Positions 45,314-55,178 of a stretch of DNA of 64,000 bases are shown here, piece by piece (position 1 is the stretch's first letter; every line of letters starts with the position of its first letter). The DNA comes from an uncultured Bacteroidaceae bacterium. GTDB lineage: Bacteria > Bacteroidota > Bacteroidia > Bacteroidales > Bacteroidaceae. The notes beneath the pieces were generated by a model. The model was not told the DNA's origin. It saw nothing but the letters and a program-made list of their open reading frames with translations, and made no database searches. The stretch is from contig CALUJL010000021.1 in assembly GCA_944320955.1 (NCBI GenBank), positions 62,001-126,000 on the forward strand, read 5' to 3'. The position numbers were made by a program, and so were the translations under genes.

Positions 45314-45336
45314 TTGAGTGTTACTTTTACACCAAA
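45314..45336 (+). promoter_or_regulatory. Possible promoter/operator of the arabinose operon
   Basis: TACTTTTA (45322-45329, one mismatch to TAnnTTTG) sits inside a short dyad GTGT-N7-ACAC (45318-45332) extended by TT/AA. A similar TTTACACTAAA occurs upstream of araA (48036-48046). It could be an AraR site. The evidence is only the symmetry and position. Confidence 0.3.
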
Positions 45337-45360
45337 TTTCGAACTAAAAACTCTCAGCGC

Positions 45361-46506
45361 ATGAAAAACATTGCCAAATGGAGCGGCCTCATCGGCCTCG
45401 TCGCCTTGTGTGCAACAGCTTGCAGCACAAAGCAAAGTGAGAATTTAACCCTGTCCGGCCTGAATCCGGCCAACTTCAACGACACCATCGACGGCAAGCC
45501 TACGGCACTCTACGTGCTGAAAAACAAAAACGGCATGGAAGTCTGCGTCACCAACTTCGGCGGGCGCATCGTCTCCGTCATGGTGCCCGACAAAAACGGC
45601 GAGATGAAAGACGTCGTCCTCGGCTTCGATTCGATCGGGAAATACGAGCGCATCCCCTCCGACTTCGGCGCCTCCATCGGACGGTATGCCAACCGCATCG
45701 ACCAAGGACGCATCGTACTCGACGGCGACACCATCCAGTTGCCCCAAAACAACTACGGCCACTGCCTGCACGGCGGCCCCAACGGATGGCAATACAAAGT
45801 CTACGATGCCGAGCAGCCCGACAGTACGACCCTCAAGCTCGTCATGAATTCGCCGGACGGCGACGAGAACTTCCCCGGCAATGTAACGGCCACCGTAACT
45901 TACACGCTGACGGACGACAACGCCATAGACATTTCCTACGAAGCCACTACGGACAAGAAGACAGTCATCAACATGACGAACCACAGCTACTTCAACCTCA
46001 CGGGCGATCCTGAAGCACTTGCGCTCGACCACATCCTGTATCTCAACGCCGACAACTACACCCCCGTGGATTCCACCTTCATGACGACCGGAGAGATTGC
46101 CAGCGTAAAAGGAACCCCCTTCGACTTCCTCACCCCGAAACCCGTAGGACAGGACATAAACAACTTCGAAAACGAACAAGTGAAGAACGGAAACGGCTTC
46201 GACCACAACTGGGTTCTCAATTCCAAGGGCGACATCAACATCCTGGCGGCGCGCCTGAGCAGCCCGGTGAGCGGCATTTCGCTGGAAGTATATACCACGG
46301 AGCCCGGAATCCAGGCCTACACCGGCAATTTCCTCGACGGGACCGTCACCGGAAAGAACGGCAAAGTCTACAACCAGCGGGCCTCCGTATGCCTGGAGAC
46401 GCAACACTACCCCGACTCCCCCAACAAACCCGAGTGGCCCTCTACCGTCCTGGAACCGGGGCAGACCTACAAAAGCCAGTGCATCTTCAAGTTCGGCATA
46501 CAATAA
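45361..46506 (+). CDS. Aldose 1-epimerase, lipoprotein form
   Basis: A 381-residue mutarotase with a lipoprotein signal (lipobox CATAC, then STKQ). Active-site regions are conserved: GASIGRYANRID, YGHCLHGGPNGWQ, NMTNHSYFNLTG and VYTTEPGIQAYTGNF. It is probably periplasmic or membrane-anchored and converts the anomers of sugars released outside the cytoplasm before transport. It opens the arabinose operon, just before araR, which suggests arabinose or galactose released from arabinogalactan as substrate. Confidence 0.9.
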   Translation: MKNIAKWSGLIGLVALCATACSTKQSENLTLSGLNPANFNDTIDGKPTALYVLKNKNGMEVCVTNFGGRIVSVMVPDKNGEMKDVVLGFDSIGKYERIPSDFGASIGRYANRIDQGRIVLDGDTIQLPQNNYGHCLHGGPNGWQYKVYDAEQPDSTTLKLVMNSPDGDENFPGNVTATVTYTLTDDNAIDISYEATTDKKTVINMTNHSYFNLTGDPEALALDHILYLNADNYTPVDSTFMTTGEIASVKGTPFDFLTPKPVGQDINNFENEQVKNGNGFDHNWVLNSKGDINILAARLSSPVSGISLEVYTTEPGIQAYTGNFLDGTVTGKNGKVYNQRASVCLETQHYPDSPNKPEWPSTVLEPGQTYKSQCIFKFGIQ

Positions 46507-46557
46507 GCCGGCCTGCCCGGAAAAGAAACGGCACCCCGGCCTGCTGACCCTACAGAA

Positions 46558-47235
46558 ATGTCGCCCTACTACAAAGACAAAGACCAGTTCCTCGTAGCCC
46601 TTGATTGCGTAATCTTCGGCTTCTACGAAGGAGAGCTCCATCTCCTCCTGCTCCAGCGCAACTTTGAGCCGGACCGGGGGAAATGGTCCGTCATGGGCGG
46701 CTTCCTGCAAAAAGGCGAAAGCGCCGACGACGCAGCCAAGCGGGTGCTCTACGAGCTGACCGGGCTGCAGGACGTCTACATGGAACAGGTAGGCCTCTTC
46801 GGAGCCGTCGACCGCGATCCCGGCGAACGGGTCCTCTCCGTGGCCTACTACGCGCTGATAAAAATAGAAGATTACGACCGGGACCTGGTGAAGAAGCACA
46901 ACGCCTTCTGGATAAACATCCACCAGCTTCCCCCCCTCATCTTCGACCACGAAGAAATGGTGCGCAAGGCGCGCGAAAAAATGCGCATCAAAGCCGCCTG
47001 CGAGCCCATCGGGTTCAACCTCCTGCCGGAACTTTTCACCCTCGGCCAGCTGCAAAGGCTTTACGAAGTACTCTTCGACGGCCCGCTGGACAAGCGGAAT
47101 TTCCGGAAGAAGGTGGCCGAAATGGATTTCATCGAAAAGACCGGCGAGATCGACAAATCCTGCTCCAAACGGGGAGCCGCGCTCTACCGCTTCAACGACA
47201 AGGCCTACCTGAAAGACCCGCGCTTCAAACTCTAA
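46558..47235 (+). CDS. araR: Nudix-type transcriptional regulator, AraR
   Basis: A 225-residue protein of the NrtR-like group: an N-terminal Nudix domain (about 8-150) and a C-terminal winged helix (about 155-225). The Nudix box at 48-70 has lost hydrolase residues (expected REUxEE reads RVLYEL), consistent with a sugar sensor rather than an enzyme. AraR of this type represses arabinose genes in B. thetaiotaomicron and releases DNA on binding L-arabinose. The position between the mutarotase and araD supports the same role here. Confidence 0.9.
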   Translation: MSPYYKDKDQFLVALDCVIFGFYEGELHLLLLQRNFEPDRGKWSVMGGFLQKGESADDAAKRVLYELTGLQDVYMEQVGLFGAVDRDPGERVLSVAYYALIKIEDYDRDLVKKHNAFWINIHQLPPLIFDHEEMVRKAREKMRIKAACEPIGFNLLPELFTLGQLQRLYEVLFDGPLDKRNFRKKVAEMDFIEKTGEIDKSCSKRGAALYRFNDKAYLKDPRFKL

Positions 47236-47263
47236 AGACAACGAACAAAACAAAAGAACAACT

Positions 47264-47956
47264 ATGTTAGAAGAACTCAAAACAAAAGTGTTCCAAGCCA
47301 ACCTGGACTTGGTAAAACACGGATTGGTCATCTTCACCTGGGGCAATGTCTCCGCCATCGACCGCGCCAGCGGCCTCGTAGTCATCAAACCCAGCGGCGT
47401 ATCGTACGAGGCGATGAAGGCCTCCGACATGGTGGTCGTAGACTTGGACGGGCACATCATAGAAGGCGAACTCCGCCCCTCTTCCGATACCCCCACCCAC
47501 CTCGTGCTCTATAAAGCATTCCCCGAGATCGGCGGTGTGGTCCACACGCACTCCACCTACGCCACCGCCTGGGCACAGGCCGGAAAGGACATCCCCAACA
47601 TCGGCACCACCCATGCCGACTACTTCCACGAGGCCATACCCTGCACGGCCGACATGACAGAGGCCGAAGTGAAAGGAGCCTACGAACTGGAGACCGGCAA
47701 CGTGATAGTGAAACGCTTCGAAGGCATGAACCCCGTCCACACGCCGGGCGTACTGGTGAAAAACCACGGCCCCTTCTCCTGGGGCAAGGACGCCGCCGAC
47801 GCCGTGCACAACGCCGTAGTGATGGAACAGGTAGCCAAAATGGCATTCGTGGCCTACAGCGTCAATCCCTCGCTCACCATGAATCCCCTCCTCATCGAGA
47901 AACACTTCAACCGCAAGCACGGCCCCAACGCCTACTACGGACAGAAGAAGAAATAA
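47264..47956 (+). CDS. araD: L-ribulose-5-phosphate 4-epimerase
   Basis: A 230-residue class II aldolase/epimerase converting L-ribulose-5-P to D-xylulose-5-P. Zinc and substrate residues are visible in [36 protein letters not shown] (His-x-His) and NHGPFSWG. Length and motifs are typical of AraD. It starts 28 bp after araR and is separated from araA by repeat array R8. Confidence 0.95.
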   Translation: MLEELKTKVFQANLDLVKHGLVIFTWGNVSAIDRASGLVVIKPSGVSYEAMKASDMVVVDLDGHIIEGELRPSSDTPTHLVLYKAFPEIGGVVHTHSTYATAWAQAGKDIPNIGTTHADYFHEAIPCTADMTEAEVKGAYELETGNVIVKRFEGMNPVHTPGVLVKNHGPFSWGKDAADAVHNAVVMEQVAKMAFVAYSVNPSLTMNPLLIEKHFNRKHGPNAYYGQKKK

Positions 47957-47969
47957 ACAGGCCCGGCAC

Positions 47970-48044
47970 TTTTCCCGGAAAGCGCAGCAACTTTCCGGGA
48001 AAAGCGCCTCACCTTTTTCCCAAAAGACACAAGACTTTACACTA
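47970..48044. repeat. 22-bp-period hairpin array R8 inside the ara operon
   Basis: AAAG anchors at 47979, 48001 and 48023 are 22 bp apart, and an AAAC follows at 48044. The array occupies the araD-araA gap. Confidence 0.8.
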
Positions 48045-48073
48045 AACCATAAACCTAAAACTCTAAAATCACA

Positions 48074-49600
48074 ATGGACGCTTTCAACAACTATGAAGTA
48101 TGGTTCGTAACCGGAGCACAGCTCCTGTACGGAGGCGATGCAGTCATCGCAGTAGACGCACACAGCAACGAGATGGTAAAAGGCCTGAATGAGTCAGGCA
48201 AGCTCCCCGTCAAGGTAGTATATAAAGGTACGGCCAATTCTTCCAAAGAGGTAGAAGCCGTATTCAAGGCCGCCAACAACGACGACAAGTGCATCGGCGT
48301 CATCACCTGGATGCACACTTTCTCGCCCGCCAAGATGTGGATCCACGGACTCCAGCAGCTGAAAAAACCCTTGCTGCACCTCCACACGCAATACAACAAG
48401 GAAATTCCCTGGGACACGATGGACATGGACTTCATGAACCTCAACCAATCGGCCCACGGCGACCGTGAATTCGGCCACATCTGCACCCGCATGCGCATCC
48501 GCCGCAAGGTAGTCGTAGGATACTGGAAGGACGAAGAGACCCAGCACAAGATAGCCGTATGGATGCGCGTCTGCGCCGCATGGGCCGATGCGCAGGACAT
48601 GCTCATCATCCGCTTCGGCGACCAGATGAACAACGTGGCCGTGACCGACGGCGACAAGGTGGAAGCCGAACAGCGCATGGGCTACCACGTAGACTACTGC
48701 CCCGCGAGCGAACTGATGGCCTATCACGCACAAGTTAAGGACGAAGACGTAAACGCCCTGGTAGGCGAATATTTCAAACTCTACGACCACGACGCCGAAC
48801 TGGAGGACAAGAGCACCGAAGCTTACCAGAAGGTCTGGAACTCCGCCAAAGCCGAACTGGCCCTGCGCGCCATCCTCAAAGACAAAGGCGCCAAAGGCTT
48901 CACCACCAACTTCGACGATCTGGGCCAGACCGACGGCAGCTACTTCGACCAGATTCCCGGGCTGGCATCGCAGCGCCTCATGGCCGAAGGCTACGGATTT
49001 GGCGCCGAGGGCGACTGGAAATCGGCAGCCCTCTACCGCACCGTATGGGTAATGAACCAAGGACTCCCCCGCGGCTGCTCCTTCCTGGAGGACTACACCC
49101 TGAACTTCGACGGCGAGAACAGTTCCATCCTGCAGGCACACATGCTGGAAGTTTGCCCGCTCATCGCAGCCAAAAAGCCCCGTCTGGAAGTACACTTCCT
49201 CGGCATCGGCATCCGCAAGAGCCAGACCGCACGCCTGGTATTCACCTCGAAGACCGGCCCCGGCTGCACCGCCACCGTCGTAGACCTCGGCAACCGCTTC
49301 CGCCTGATTGTAAACGACGTGGAATGTATTGAGCCGAAACCGCTGCCCAAGCTCCCCGTAGCTTCCGCATTGTGGAAGCCCATGCCCAACTTCGAAGTAG
49401 GCGCCGGAGCCTGGATCCTTGCCGGCGGTACCCACCACTCCTGCTTCTCCTACGACCTCACGGCAGAGTATTGGGCAGACTATGCAGAGATTGCCGGTAT
49501 CGAGATGGTCTACATCAACAAAAACACCAACATCTGCGACTTCAAGAAGGAGCTCCGCATGAACGAGGTGTACTACATGCTGAACAAAGCCCTCTGCTAA
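48074..49600 (+). CDS. araA: L-arabinose isomerase
   Basis: A 508-residue isomerase converting L-arabinose to L-ribulose. It begins EVWFVTGAQLLYGGDAV, as in other AraA proteins. Metal ligands lie in the usual Glu and His positions, including GTHHSCFSYD near the C-terminus and AEGYGFGAEGDWK (about 305-317). It needs Mn2+ in characterised members. Length is typical. It is followed 53 bp later by the kinase. Confidence 0.96.
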   Translation: MDAFNNYEVWFVTGAQLLYGGDAVIAVDAHSNEMVKGLNESGKLPVKVVYKGTANSSKEVEAVFKAANNDDKCIGVITWMHTFSPAKMWIHGLQQLKKPLLHLHTQYNKEIPWDTMDMDFMNLNQSAHGDREFGHICTRMRIRRKVVVGYWKDEETQHKIAVWMRVCAAWADAQDMLIIRFGDQMNNVAVTDGDKVEAEQRMGYHVDYCPASELMAYHAQVKDEDVNALVGEYFKLYDHDAELEDKSTEAYQKVWNSAKAELALRAILKDKGAKGFTTNFDDLGQTDGSYFDQIPGLASQRLMAEGYGFGAEGDWKSAALYRTVWVMNQGLPRGCSFLEDYTLNFDGENSSILQAHMLEVCPLIAAKKPRLEVHFLGIGIRKSQTARLVFTSKTGPGCTATVVDLGNRFRLIVNDVECIEPKPLPKLPVASALWKPMPNFEVGAGAWILAGGTHHSCFSYDLTAEYWADYAEIAGIEMVYINKNTNICDFKKELRMNEVYYMLNKALC

Positions 49601-49653
49601 CCGCCCGCTTTGCGAAAGCTTCCTGATAAAAACCTACTAATGAATCAAGAATC

Positions 49654-51252
49654 GTGAACATAAATCCTAAATCAACCATTGAGTCCGGCAAAGCCATCCT
49701 GGGCATCGAATTCGGTTCGACGCGCATCAAGGCTGTCCTGATCGATGAGGAAAACAAGCCCATCGCCCAGGGAAGCCACGTTTGGGAGAACCAATTGGTA
49801 GACGGGCTATGGACCTATAGCATAGAAGCTATTTGGTACGGCCTGCAAGACAGCTACGCCGACCTCCGAAAGAACGTCAAGGAACAATACGACATCGAGA
49901 TCGAAAGCCTGGCAGCCATAGGCATCAGCGCCATGATGCACGGCTATATGCCTTTCAACTCCAAGCAGGAAATCCTCGTGCCCTTCCGCACCTGGCGAAA
50001 CACCAACACCGCGGAAGCGGCGGCCACGCTCTCCAAGCTGTTCGTCTACAACATTCCGCTGCGCTGGAGCATCTCCCATCTGTATCAGGCTGTCCTGAAC
50101 CACGAAGAGCACGTGAAAGACATCGATTTCCTCACCACTTTGGCAGGATATGTGCATTGGCAAATTACCGGGGAGAAAGTTTTGGGCATCGGCGACGCAT
50201 CGGGCATGCTCCCCATCGACCCCGAGACGAAAAACTACTCGGCCGAGATGGTACAGAAGTTCGACAAACTGATTGCCAACGAAGGCTTCAGCTGGAAACT
50301 GACCGACATTCTGCCCAAAGTGCTGCTTGCCGGCGAAAACGCAGGCTTCCTCACCCCCGAGGGAGCCAAGAAGCTGGACGTTTCGGGCCATCTGAAGCCC
50401 GGAATCCCCGTCTGCCCGCCGGAAGGCGATGCCGGGACGGGCATGGTGGCCACCAACGCCGTGAAGCAACGCACGGGCAACGTATCGGCCGGGACCTCGT
50501 CTTTCTCGATGATCGTCCTGGAGAAAGATCTCTCGAAGCCCTACGAAATGATCGACATGGTGACTACGCCCGACGGAAGCCTCGTGGCCATGGTGCACTG
50601 CAACAACTGCACTTCGGACCTGAACGCTTGGATCAACCTGTTTAAGGAGTATCAAGAGCTGATGGGCATACCCGTGGACATGAACGAGCTCTTCAGCAAA
50701 CTCTATAACCACTCCCTCACGGGACAGGCCGACTGCGGCGGACTGCTGACCTACAACTACTTCTCCGGCGAACCGGTGACGGGACTGCCCGAAGGACGCC
50801 CGCTGTTCCTCCGCTCCGCCAACGATAAGTTTACGCTGGCCAACCTGATGCGCGCCCACCTCTACGCCTCCGTGGCCGTGCTGAAGATAGGCAACGACAT
50901 TCTCTTCAACGAGGAGAAAATCCACGTAGACCGCATCACGGGACACGGTGGCCTCTTCAAGACAAAAGGCGTGGGCCAGCGCATCCTTGCCGCCGCGCTC
51001 AACTCGCCCATCTCCGTGATGGAAACCGCCGGCGAAGGCGGAGCCTGGGGCATCGCCCTGCTGGCCGCCTATCTGGTCAACAACCCGAAGAAACGTTCGC
51101 TTGCCGACTATCTGGACGAACAGGTATTTGCCGGAGACTCCGGCATCGAAATCAAGCCCCTGGCCGAAGACGTGAAAGGATTCAACTCCTACATCGAGAC
51201 CTACAAGGCTTGCCTGCCCGTCGAAGAGAAGGCAGTCGCCTGCAAGAAGTAA
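49654..51252 (+). CDS. araB: FGGY-family L-ribulokinase
   Basis: A 532-residue carbohydrate kinase with GIEFGSTRIKAVLID (about 17-31) as phosphate-1 loop, a substrate region around MMHGYMPF, the GDAGTGMVATNAV segment and ATP-binding GEGGAWGIALLAAYL near the C-terminus. It is closer to xylulokinase-like FGGY proteins than to E. coli AraB, but its place after araA and the known role of the Bacteroides homologue point to L-ribulose. The start is GTG at 49654; an ATG at 49640 is out of frame. A strong terminator follows. Confidence 0.88.
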   Translation: MNINPKSTIESGKAILGIEFGSTRIKAVLIDEENKPIAQGSHVWENQLVDGLWTYSIEAIWYGLQDSYADLRKNVKEQYDIEIESLAAIGISAMMHGYMPFNSKQEILVPFRTWRNTNTAEAAATLSKLFVYNIPLRWSISHLYQAVLNHEEHVKDIDFLTTLAGYVHWQITGEKVLGIGDASGMLPIDPETKNYSAEMVQKFDKLIANEGFSWKLTDILPKVLLAGENAGFLTPEGAKKLDVSGHLKPGIPVCPPEGDAGTGMVATNAVKQRTGNVSAGTSSFSMIVLEKDLSKPYEMIDMVTTPDGSLVAMVHCNNCTSDLNAWINLFKEYQELMGIPVDMNELFSKLYNHSLTGQADCGGLLTYNYFSGEPVTGLPEGRPLFLRSANDKFTLANLMRAHLYASVAVLKIGNDILFNEEKIHVDRITGHGGLFKTKGVGQRILAAALNSPISVMETAGEGGAWGIALLAAYLVNNPKKRSLADYLDEQVFAGDSGIEIKPLAEDVKGFNSYIETYKACLPVEEKAVACKK

Positions 51253-51278
51253 CGCCTTTCCGACGGATTGAGTCAACC

Positions 51279-51330
51279 GGTCTCCCGGGGAGGGAGTGCA
51301 CAGACAACCCCTCCCCGGGAGACCTTTTCG
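51279..51330 (+). terminator. Terminator after araB
   Basis: A perfect 16-bp stem (51279-51294 with 51309-51324) is followed by TTTT. It ends the araR-araD-araA-araB transcript before array R9. Confidence 0.88.
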
Positions 51331-51399
51331 GTTTTACCCCCAAGACCGGGATTCCGCTCCTGCCCCGCTTTTCCTGCCCACTCCCCCATGCCGGCCGGA

Positions 51400-51487
51400 G
51401 AAGCCCCGCACCAATCCGGAAAAAGTCCTGCCGCTTTTTCCAAAAAGCCCAGGCACTTTTCCCCATTTCCCCAAGGACTTTTCCGCG
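51400..51487. repeat. 22-bp-period hairpin array R9
   Basis: Anchors at 51400 (GAAG), 51422 (AAAG) and 51444 (AAAG) are 22 bp apart, followed by a degenerate unit. The array lies between the ara terminator and the GH97 gene. Confidence 0.8.
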
Positions 51488-51544
51488 CGGTGGCTACGGG
51501 CAGAAAAAAAAATCCACACCCTCCTCAGACAAAAGAAGCATCCC

Positions 51545-53482
51545 ATGAACCTCAAACACTTACTTACCCTCACCCTCTTCCTTCCCTCGCTCCTCATGGC
51601 GCAGAGCAAGGTACAAAGCCCCGACGGCAACCTCACCGTAGAAATCACGGCCGACGGCGGACAGCCCGCCTACCAAGTAGCCTACAAGGGGAAAACAATC
51701 CTCGAAAAGTCGCCCCTCGGAGTCGTCACCAACCTGGCCGACCTGAGCCAGGGCCTCACGCTCAAAGGCGGAGAGACGCGCTCCCTCGACGAACACTACA
51801 CCCTGAACCGCGCCAAGGCCAGCCGCATCCACTACCAGGCCAACGAGCTCACCTGCCATTTCTCCGACGGGGAGAAAGACGTGATGAGCGTAGTCTTCCG
51901 CGTGAGCAACAACGACGTAGCCTTCCGCTACCTCCTGCCCAAGACCGGCGAGGCAGGCAGCTGCCGCATCCTGAAGGAAGCCACCGGATTCCGCTTCCCC
52001 GCGCAGACCACCACCTTCCTCTGCCCCCAGAGCGACGCCATGATAGGCTGGAAGCGCACCAAGCCCAGCTACGAAGAGGAGTACAAGGCCGACGAACCGA
52101 TGAGCACCCGCTCCCAATACGGCCACGGCTTCACCTTCCCCTGCCTCTTCCGCATCGGCCAGGACGGCTGGGCGCTCGTCAGCGAGACCGGCGTAGACAG
52201 CCGCTACTGCGGCTCCCACCTGAGCGACGCCGACCCCTCCGGGCTATACACCATAGCCTTCCCCATGCAGGAGGAGAACAACGGCAACGGAACGGCCGAG
52301 CCCGGCGTGGCCCTGCCTGCCGCTACCCCGTGGCGCACCCTCACCGTGGGCGACAACCTGAAGCCCATCGTGGAGACCACCGTGCCCTGGGACGTAGTGG
52401 AGCCGCTCTACGAGACGAAACACGACTACCGCTTCGGCCGCGGCACATGGAGCTGGATCCTCTGGCAGGACAACAGCATCAACTATGACGACCAGGTACG
52501 CTACATCGACCTGGCCGCCGCCATGGGATTCGAGTACGTCCTGATCGACAACTGGTGGGACCGCAACATCGGGCGCGAGCGGATGAAAGAACTCGCGGCC
52601 TACGCCCGCCAGAAAGGCGTCGCCCTCTTCCTCTGGTACAGCTCCAGCGGCTACTGGAACGACATCGTGCAGGGCCCGACCAACCTGATGGACAACCCCA
52701 TCATCCGCAAGCGCGAGATGAAATGGCTGCAGGAACTGGGCGTGAAGGGCATCAAGGTAGACTTCTTCGGCGGCGACAAGCAGGAAACCATGCGCCTCTA
52801 CGAGTCCATCCTCAGCGATGCCGACGACTACGGCCTGATGGTCATCTTCCACGGCTGCACCCTGCCCCGCGGATGGGAACGCATGTACCCCAACTACGTG
52901 GGCAGCGAAGCCGTACTGGCCTCCGAAAACCTCGTCTTCCAGCAGCACTTCTGCGACAACGAGGCCTTCAACGCCACGCTCCACCCCTTCATCCGCAACA
53001 CCGTGGGCTGCATGGAATTCGGCGGCACCTTCCTCAACAAGCGCCTCAACCGGGGCAACGACGGCGGCACCACCCGCAAGACGACCGACATCTTCCAGCT
53101 CGCCACGGCCGTCCTCTTCCAGAATCCGATACAGAACTTCGCCCTCGCCCCCAACAACCTGCAGGACGCCCCGGCCCTCGCGCTGGACTTCCTGCGCCAC
53201 GTGCCCACCACGTGGGACGAGACCCGCTTCGTCGACGGATACCCCGGAAAATATTGCGTCCTGGCACGCCGCCACGGCGACAAATGGTACGTGGCCGCCG
53301 TCAACGCCACGAAGGAGACCCTGAAACTCGACCTCACCCTCCCCATGCTGGCTGAAGAAGAAACCGACTTCTACTACGACCAGCAAGACCGTACACCCGG
53401 GCTGAAGAAACTCGACGTGAAGAAGACCGGCAAGGTCTCCCTCGAACTCCTGCCCGAAGGCGGAGCCGTCCTCGTAAGATAG
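51545..53482 (+). CDS. Glycoside hydrolase family 97 protein
   Basis: A 645-residue exported enzyme (signal peptide ending LLMAQ, about residue 20) with the GH97 layout: N-terminal beta-sandwich, TIM barrel from about 290, C-terminal beta domain. Asp406 in KVDFFGGDKQ fits the nucleophile of retaining members (alpha-galactosidase or beta-L-arabinopyranosidase), while inverting alpha-glucosidases of the SusB type use Glu instead. The neighbouring arabinose and galactose genes favour an arabinogalactan-type substrate. Specificity is inferred. The next gene, GH51, starts 57 bp later. Confidence 0.88.
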   Translation: MNLKHLLTLTLFLPSLLMAQSKVQSPDGNLTVEITADGGQPAYQVAYKGKTILEKSPLGVVTNLADLSQGLTLKGGETRSLDEHYTLNRAKASRIHYQANELTCHFSDGEKDVMSVVFRVSNNDVAFRYLLPKTGEAGSCRILKEATGFRFPAQTTTFLCPQSDAMIGWKRTKPSYEEEYKADEPMSTRSQYGHGFTFPCLFRIGQDGWALVSETGVDSRYCGSHLSDADPSGLYTIAFPMQEENNGNGTAEPGVALPAATPWRTLTVGDNLKPIVETTVPWDVVEPLYETKHDYRFGRGTWSWILWQDNSINYDDQVRYIDLAAAMGFEYVLIDNWWDRNIGRERMKELAAYARQKGVALFLWYSSSGYWNDIVQGPTNLMDNPIIRKREMKWLQELGVKGIKVDFFGGDKQETMRLYESILSDADDYGLMVIFHGCTLPRGWERMYPNYVGSEAVLASENLVFQQHFCDNEAFNATLHPFIRNTVGCMEFGGTFLNKRLNRGNDGGTTRKTTDIFQLATAVLFQNPIQNFALAPNNLQDAPALALDFLRHVPTTWDETRFVDGYPGKYCVLARRHGDKWYVAAVNATKETLKLDLTLPMLAEEETDFYYDQQDRTPGLKKLDVKKTGKVSLELLPEGGAVLVR

Positions 53483-53539
53483 AAACGGCATGTTTCCACA
53501 GAACACCTCAGAAAGAAACAACCTAACAACCACCAAGAC

Positions 53540-55099
53540 ATGAAACATCTAATGCTTGCTTCCGCCTTCCTGGCCGTCTCCGCCCTGACGGGGGCGCAGA
53601 ACACGGCGGAAATCACCGTACACGCCGACCAGGGCGGACGCCTCATCCCGAAAGAGATCTACGGCCAGTTTGCCGAACACCTCGGCACCTGCATCTACGG
53701 CGGGATATGGGTGGGCGAAGACTCCCCCATCCCCAACACCAACGGCTACCGCAACGACGTGCTCGAAGCGCTGAAAAAACTGAAAGTACCCGTCATGCGC
53801 TGGCCCGGCGGCTGCTTTGCCGACGAATACCACTGGCGCGACGGCATAGGCCCCCGCGAGCAACGCCCCAAAATGGTCAACAACAACTGGGGCGGAACCG
53901 TAGAGGACAACAGCTTCGGCACCCATGAGTTCCTCAACCTCTGCGAGCTGCTCGGCTGCGAGCCCTACATCAGCGGCAACGTAGGCAGCGGCACCGTCGA
54001 AGAACTGGCCAAGTGGGTGGAATACATGACCTCCGACGGCGACTCGCCCATGGCCAACCTCCGGCGCCAGAACGGCAGGGAAAAGTCGTGGAACGTGAAG
54101 TTCCTCGGCGTAGGCAATGAAAGCTGGGGCTGCGGAGGCAACATGCGCCCCGAATACTACTCCGACCTCTACCGCCGCTACGCCACCTACTGCCGCAACT
54201 ACGACGGGCACCGCCTCTACAAAATAGCCAGCGGAGCCAGCGACTACGACGAGAACTGGACCCGCGTCCTCATGGAGCGCGTCGGCGGGCAGATGAATGC
54301 CCTTTCCCTCCACTACTACACCGTGCCCGGATGGAGCGGCTCGAAAGGCTCGGCCACGGAGTTCAACAAAGACGAATACTACTGGACCCTGGCCAAATGC
54401 CTGGAGGTGGAAGACGTCATCAAGCGCCACTGCGCCATCATGGACCAGCGCGACCCGCAGAAGCGCATAGCCCTCTTCCTAGACGAATGGGGCACCTGGT
54501 GGGACCAGGAGCCGGGCAGCATACCCGGACACCTCTACCAGCAGAACACGATGCGCGACGCCTTCGTGGCCGCCCTCTCGCTCAACGTGTTCCACAAGTA
54601 CACCGACCGCCTGAAGATGGCCAACATCGCCCAAGTGGCCAACGTGCTCCAGTCCATGGTGCTGACCAAAGACGAAAAGATGGTGCTCACTCCTACATAT
54701 CACGTGTTCGAAATGTATAATGTGCACCAGGGAGCCACCTATCTCCCGCTCGATTTGAAATGCGACACGCTCGGCATCACGATGAAGCCCAATATCCGCT
54801 TCAACGAGAAAGTCCCCGTCATCAGCGCCACTGCATCAAAAGACCAGAGCGGAGCCATCCACATCAGCCTGACCAACGTGGATCTGGAAAAGTCCAACGA
54901 AGTGACCATCAACCTGCCCTCCGTCCAGGCAAAGACCGTGACCGGACGCATCCTGACTTCCGCCAATATCGACGACCACAATACCTTCGACCGCCCCGAC
55001 CTTGTCACTCCGTCGAAATTCGAAGGCGCAAAATGGAACAAAGGCACCCTAAAAGTGAAACTTCCGGCCAAAAGTATTGTCGTTCTCGAATTGAAATAA
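53540..55099 (+). CDS. Alpha-L-arabinofuranosidase, GH51
   Basis: A 519-residue GH51 enzyme with a signal peptide (about 1-19), a TIM barrel and a C-terminal beta-sandwich. The acid/base is Glu194 in GVGNESWG and the nucleophile is Glu316 in [21 protein letters not shown] (about 91-103) is the family motif. It releases arabinofuranose from arabinan, arabinoxylan or arabinogalactan oligosaccharides, presumably in the periplasm, and feeds AraABD. It is followed by transketolase. Confidence 0.93.
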   Translation: MKHLMLASAFLAVSALTGAQNTAEITVHADQGGRLIPKEIYGQFAEHLGTCIYGGIWVGEDSPIPNTNGYRNDVLEALKKLKVPVMRWPGGCFADEYHWRDGIGPREQRPKMVNNNWGGTVEDNSFGTHEFLNLCELLGCEPYISGNVGSGTVEELAKWVEYMTSDGDSPMANLRRQNGREKSWNVKFLGVGNESWGCGGNMRPEYYSDLYRRYATYCRNYDGHRLYKIASGASDYDENWTRVLMERVGGQMNALSLHYYTVPGWSGSKGSATEFNKDEYYWTLAKCLEVEDVIKRHCAIMDQRDPQKRIALFLDEWGTWWDQEPGSIPGHLYQQNTMRDAFVAALSLNVFHKYTDRLKMANIAQVANVLQSMVLTKDEKMVLTPTYHVFEMYNVHQGATYLPLDLKCDTLGITMKPNIRFNEKVPVISATASKDQSGAIHISLTNVDLEKSNEVTINLPSVQAKTVTGRILTSANIDDHNTFDRPDLVTPSKFEGAKWNKGTLKVKLPAKSIVVLELK

Positions 55100-55178
55100 T
55101 ATTTTTGCACAGACTTGATGCGGAAATCTTCCGCAACAAAGAAACAAGAGACATAACAAAATTATCCACATACACGAT

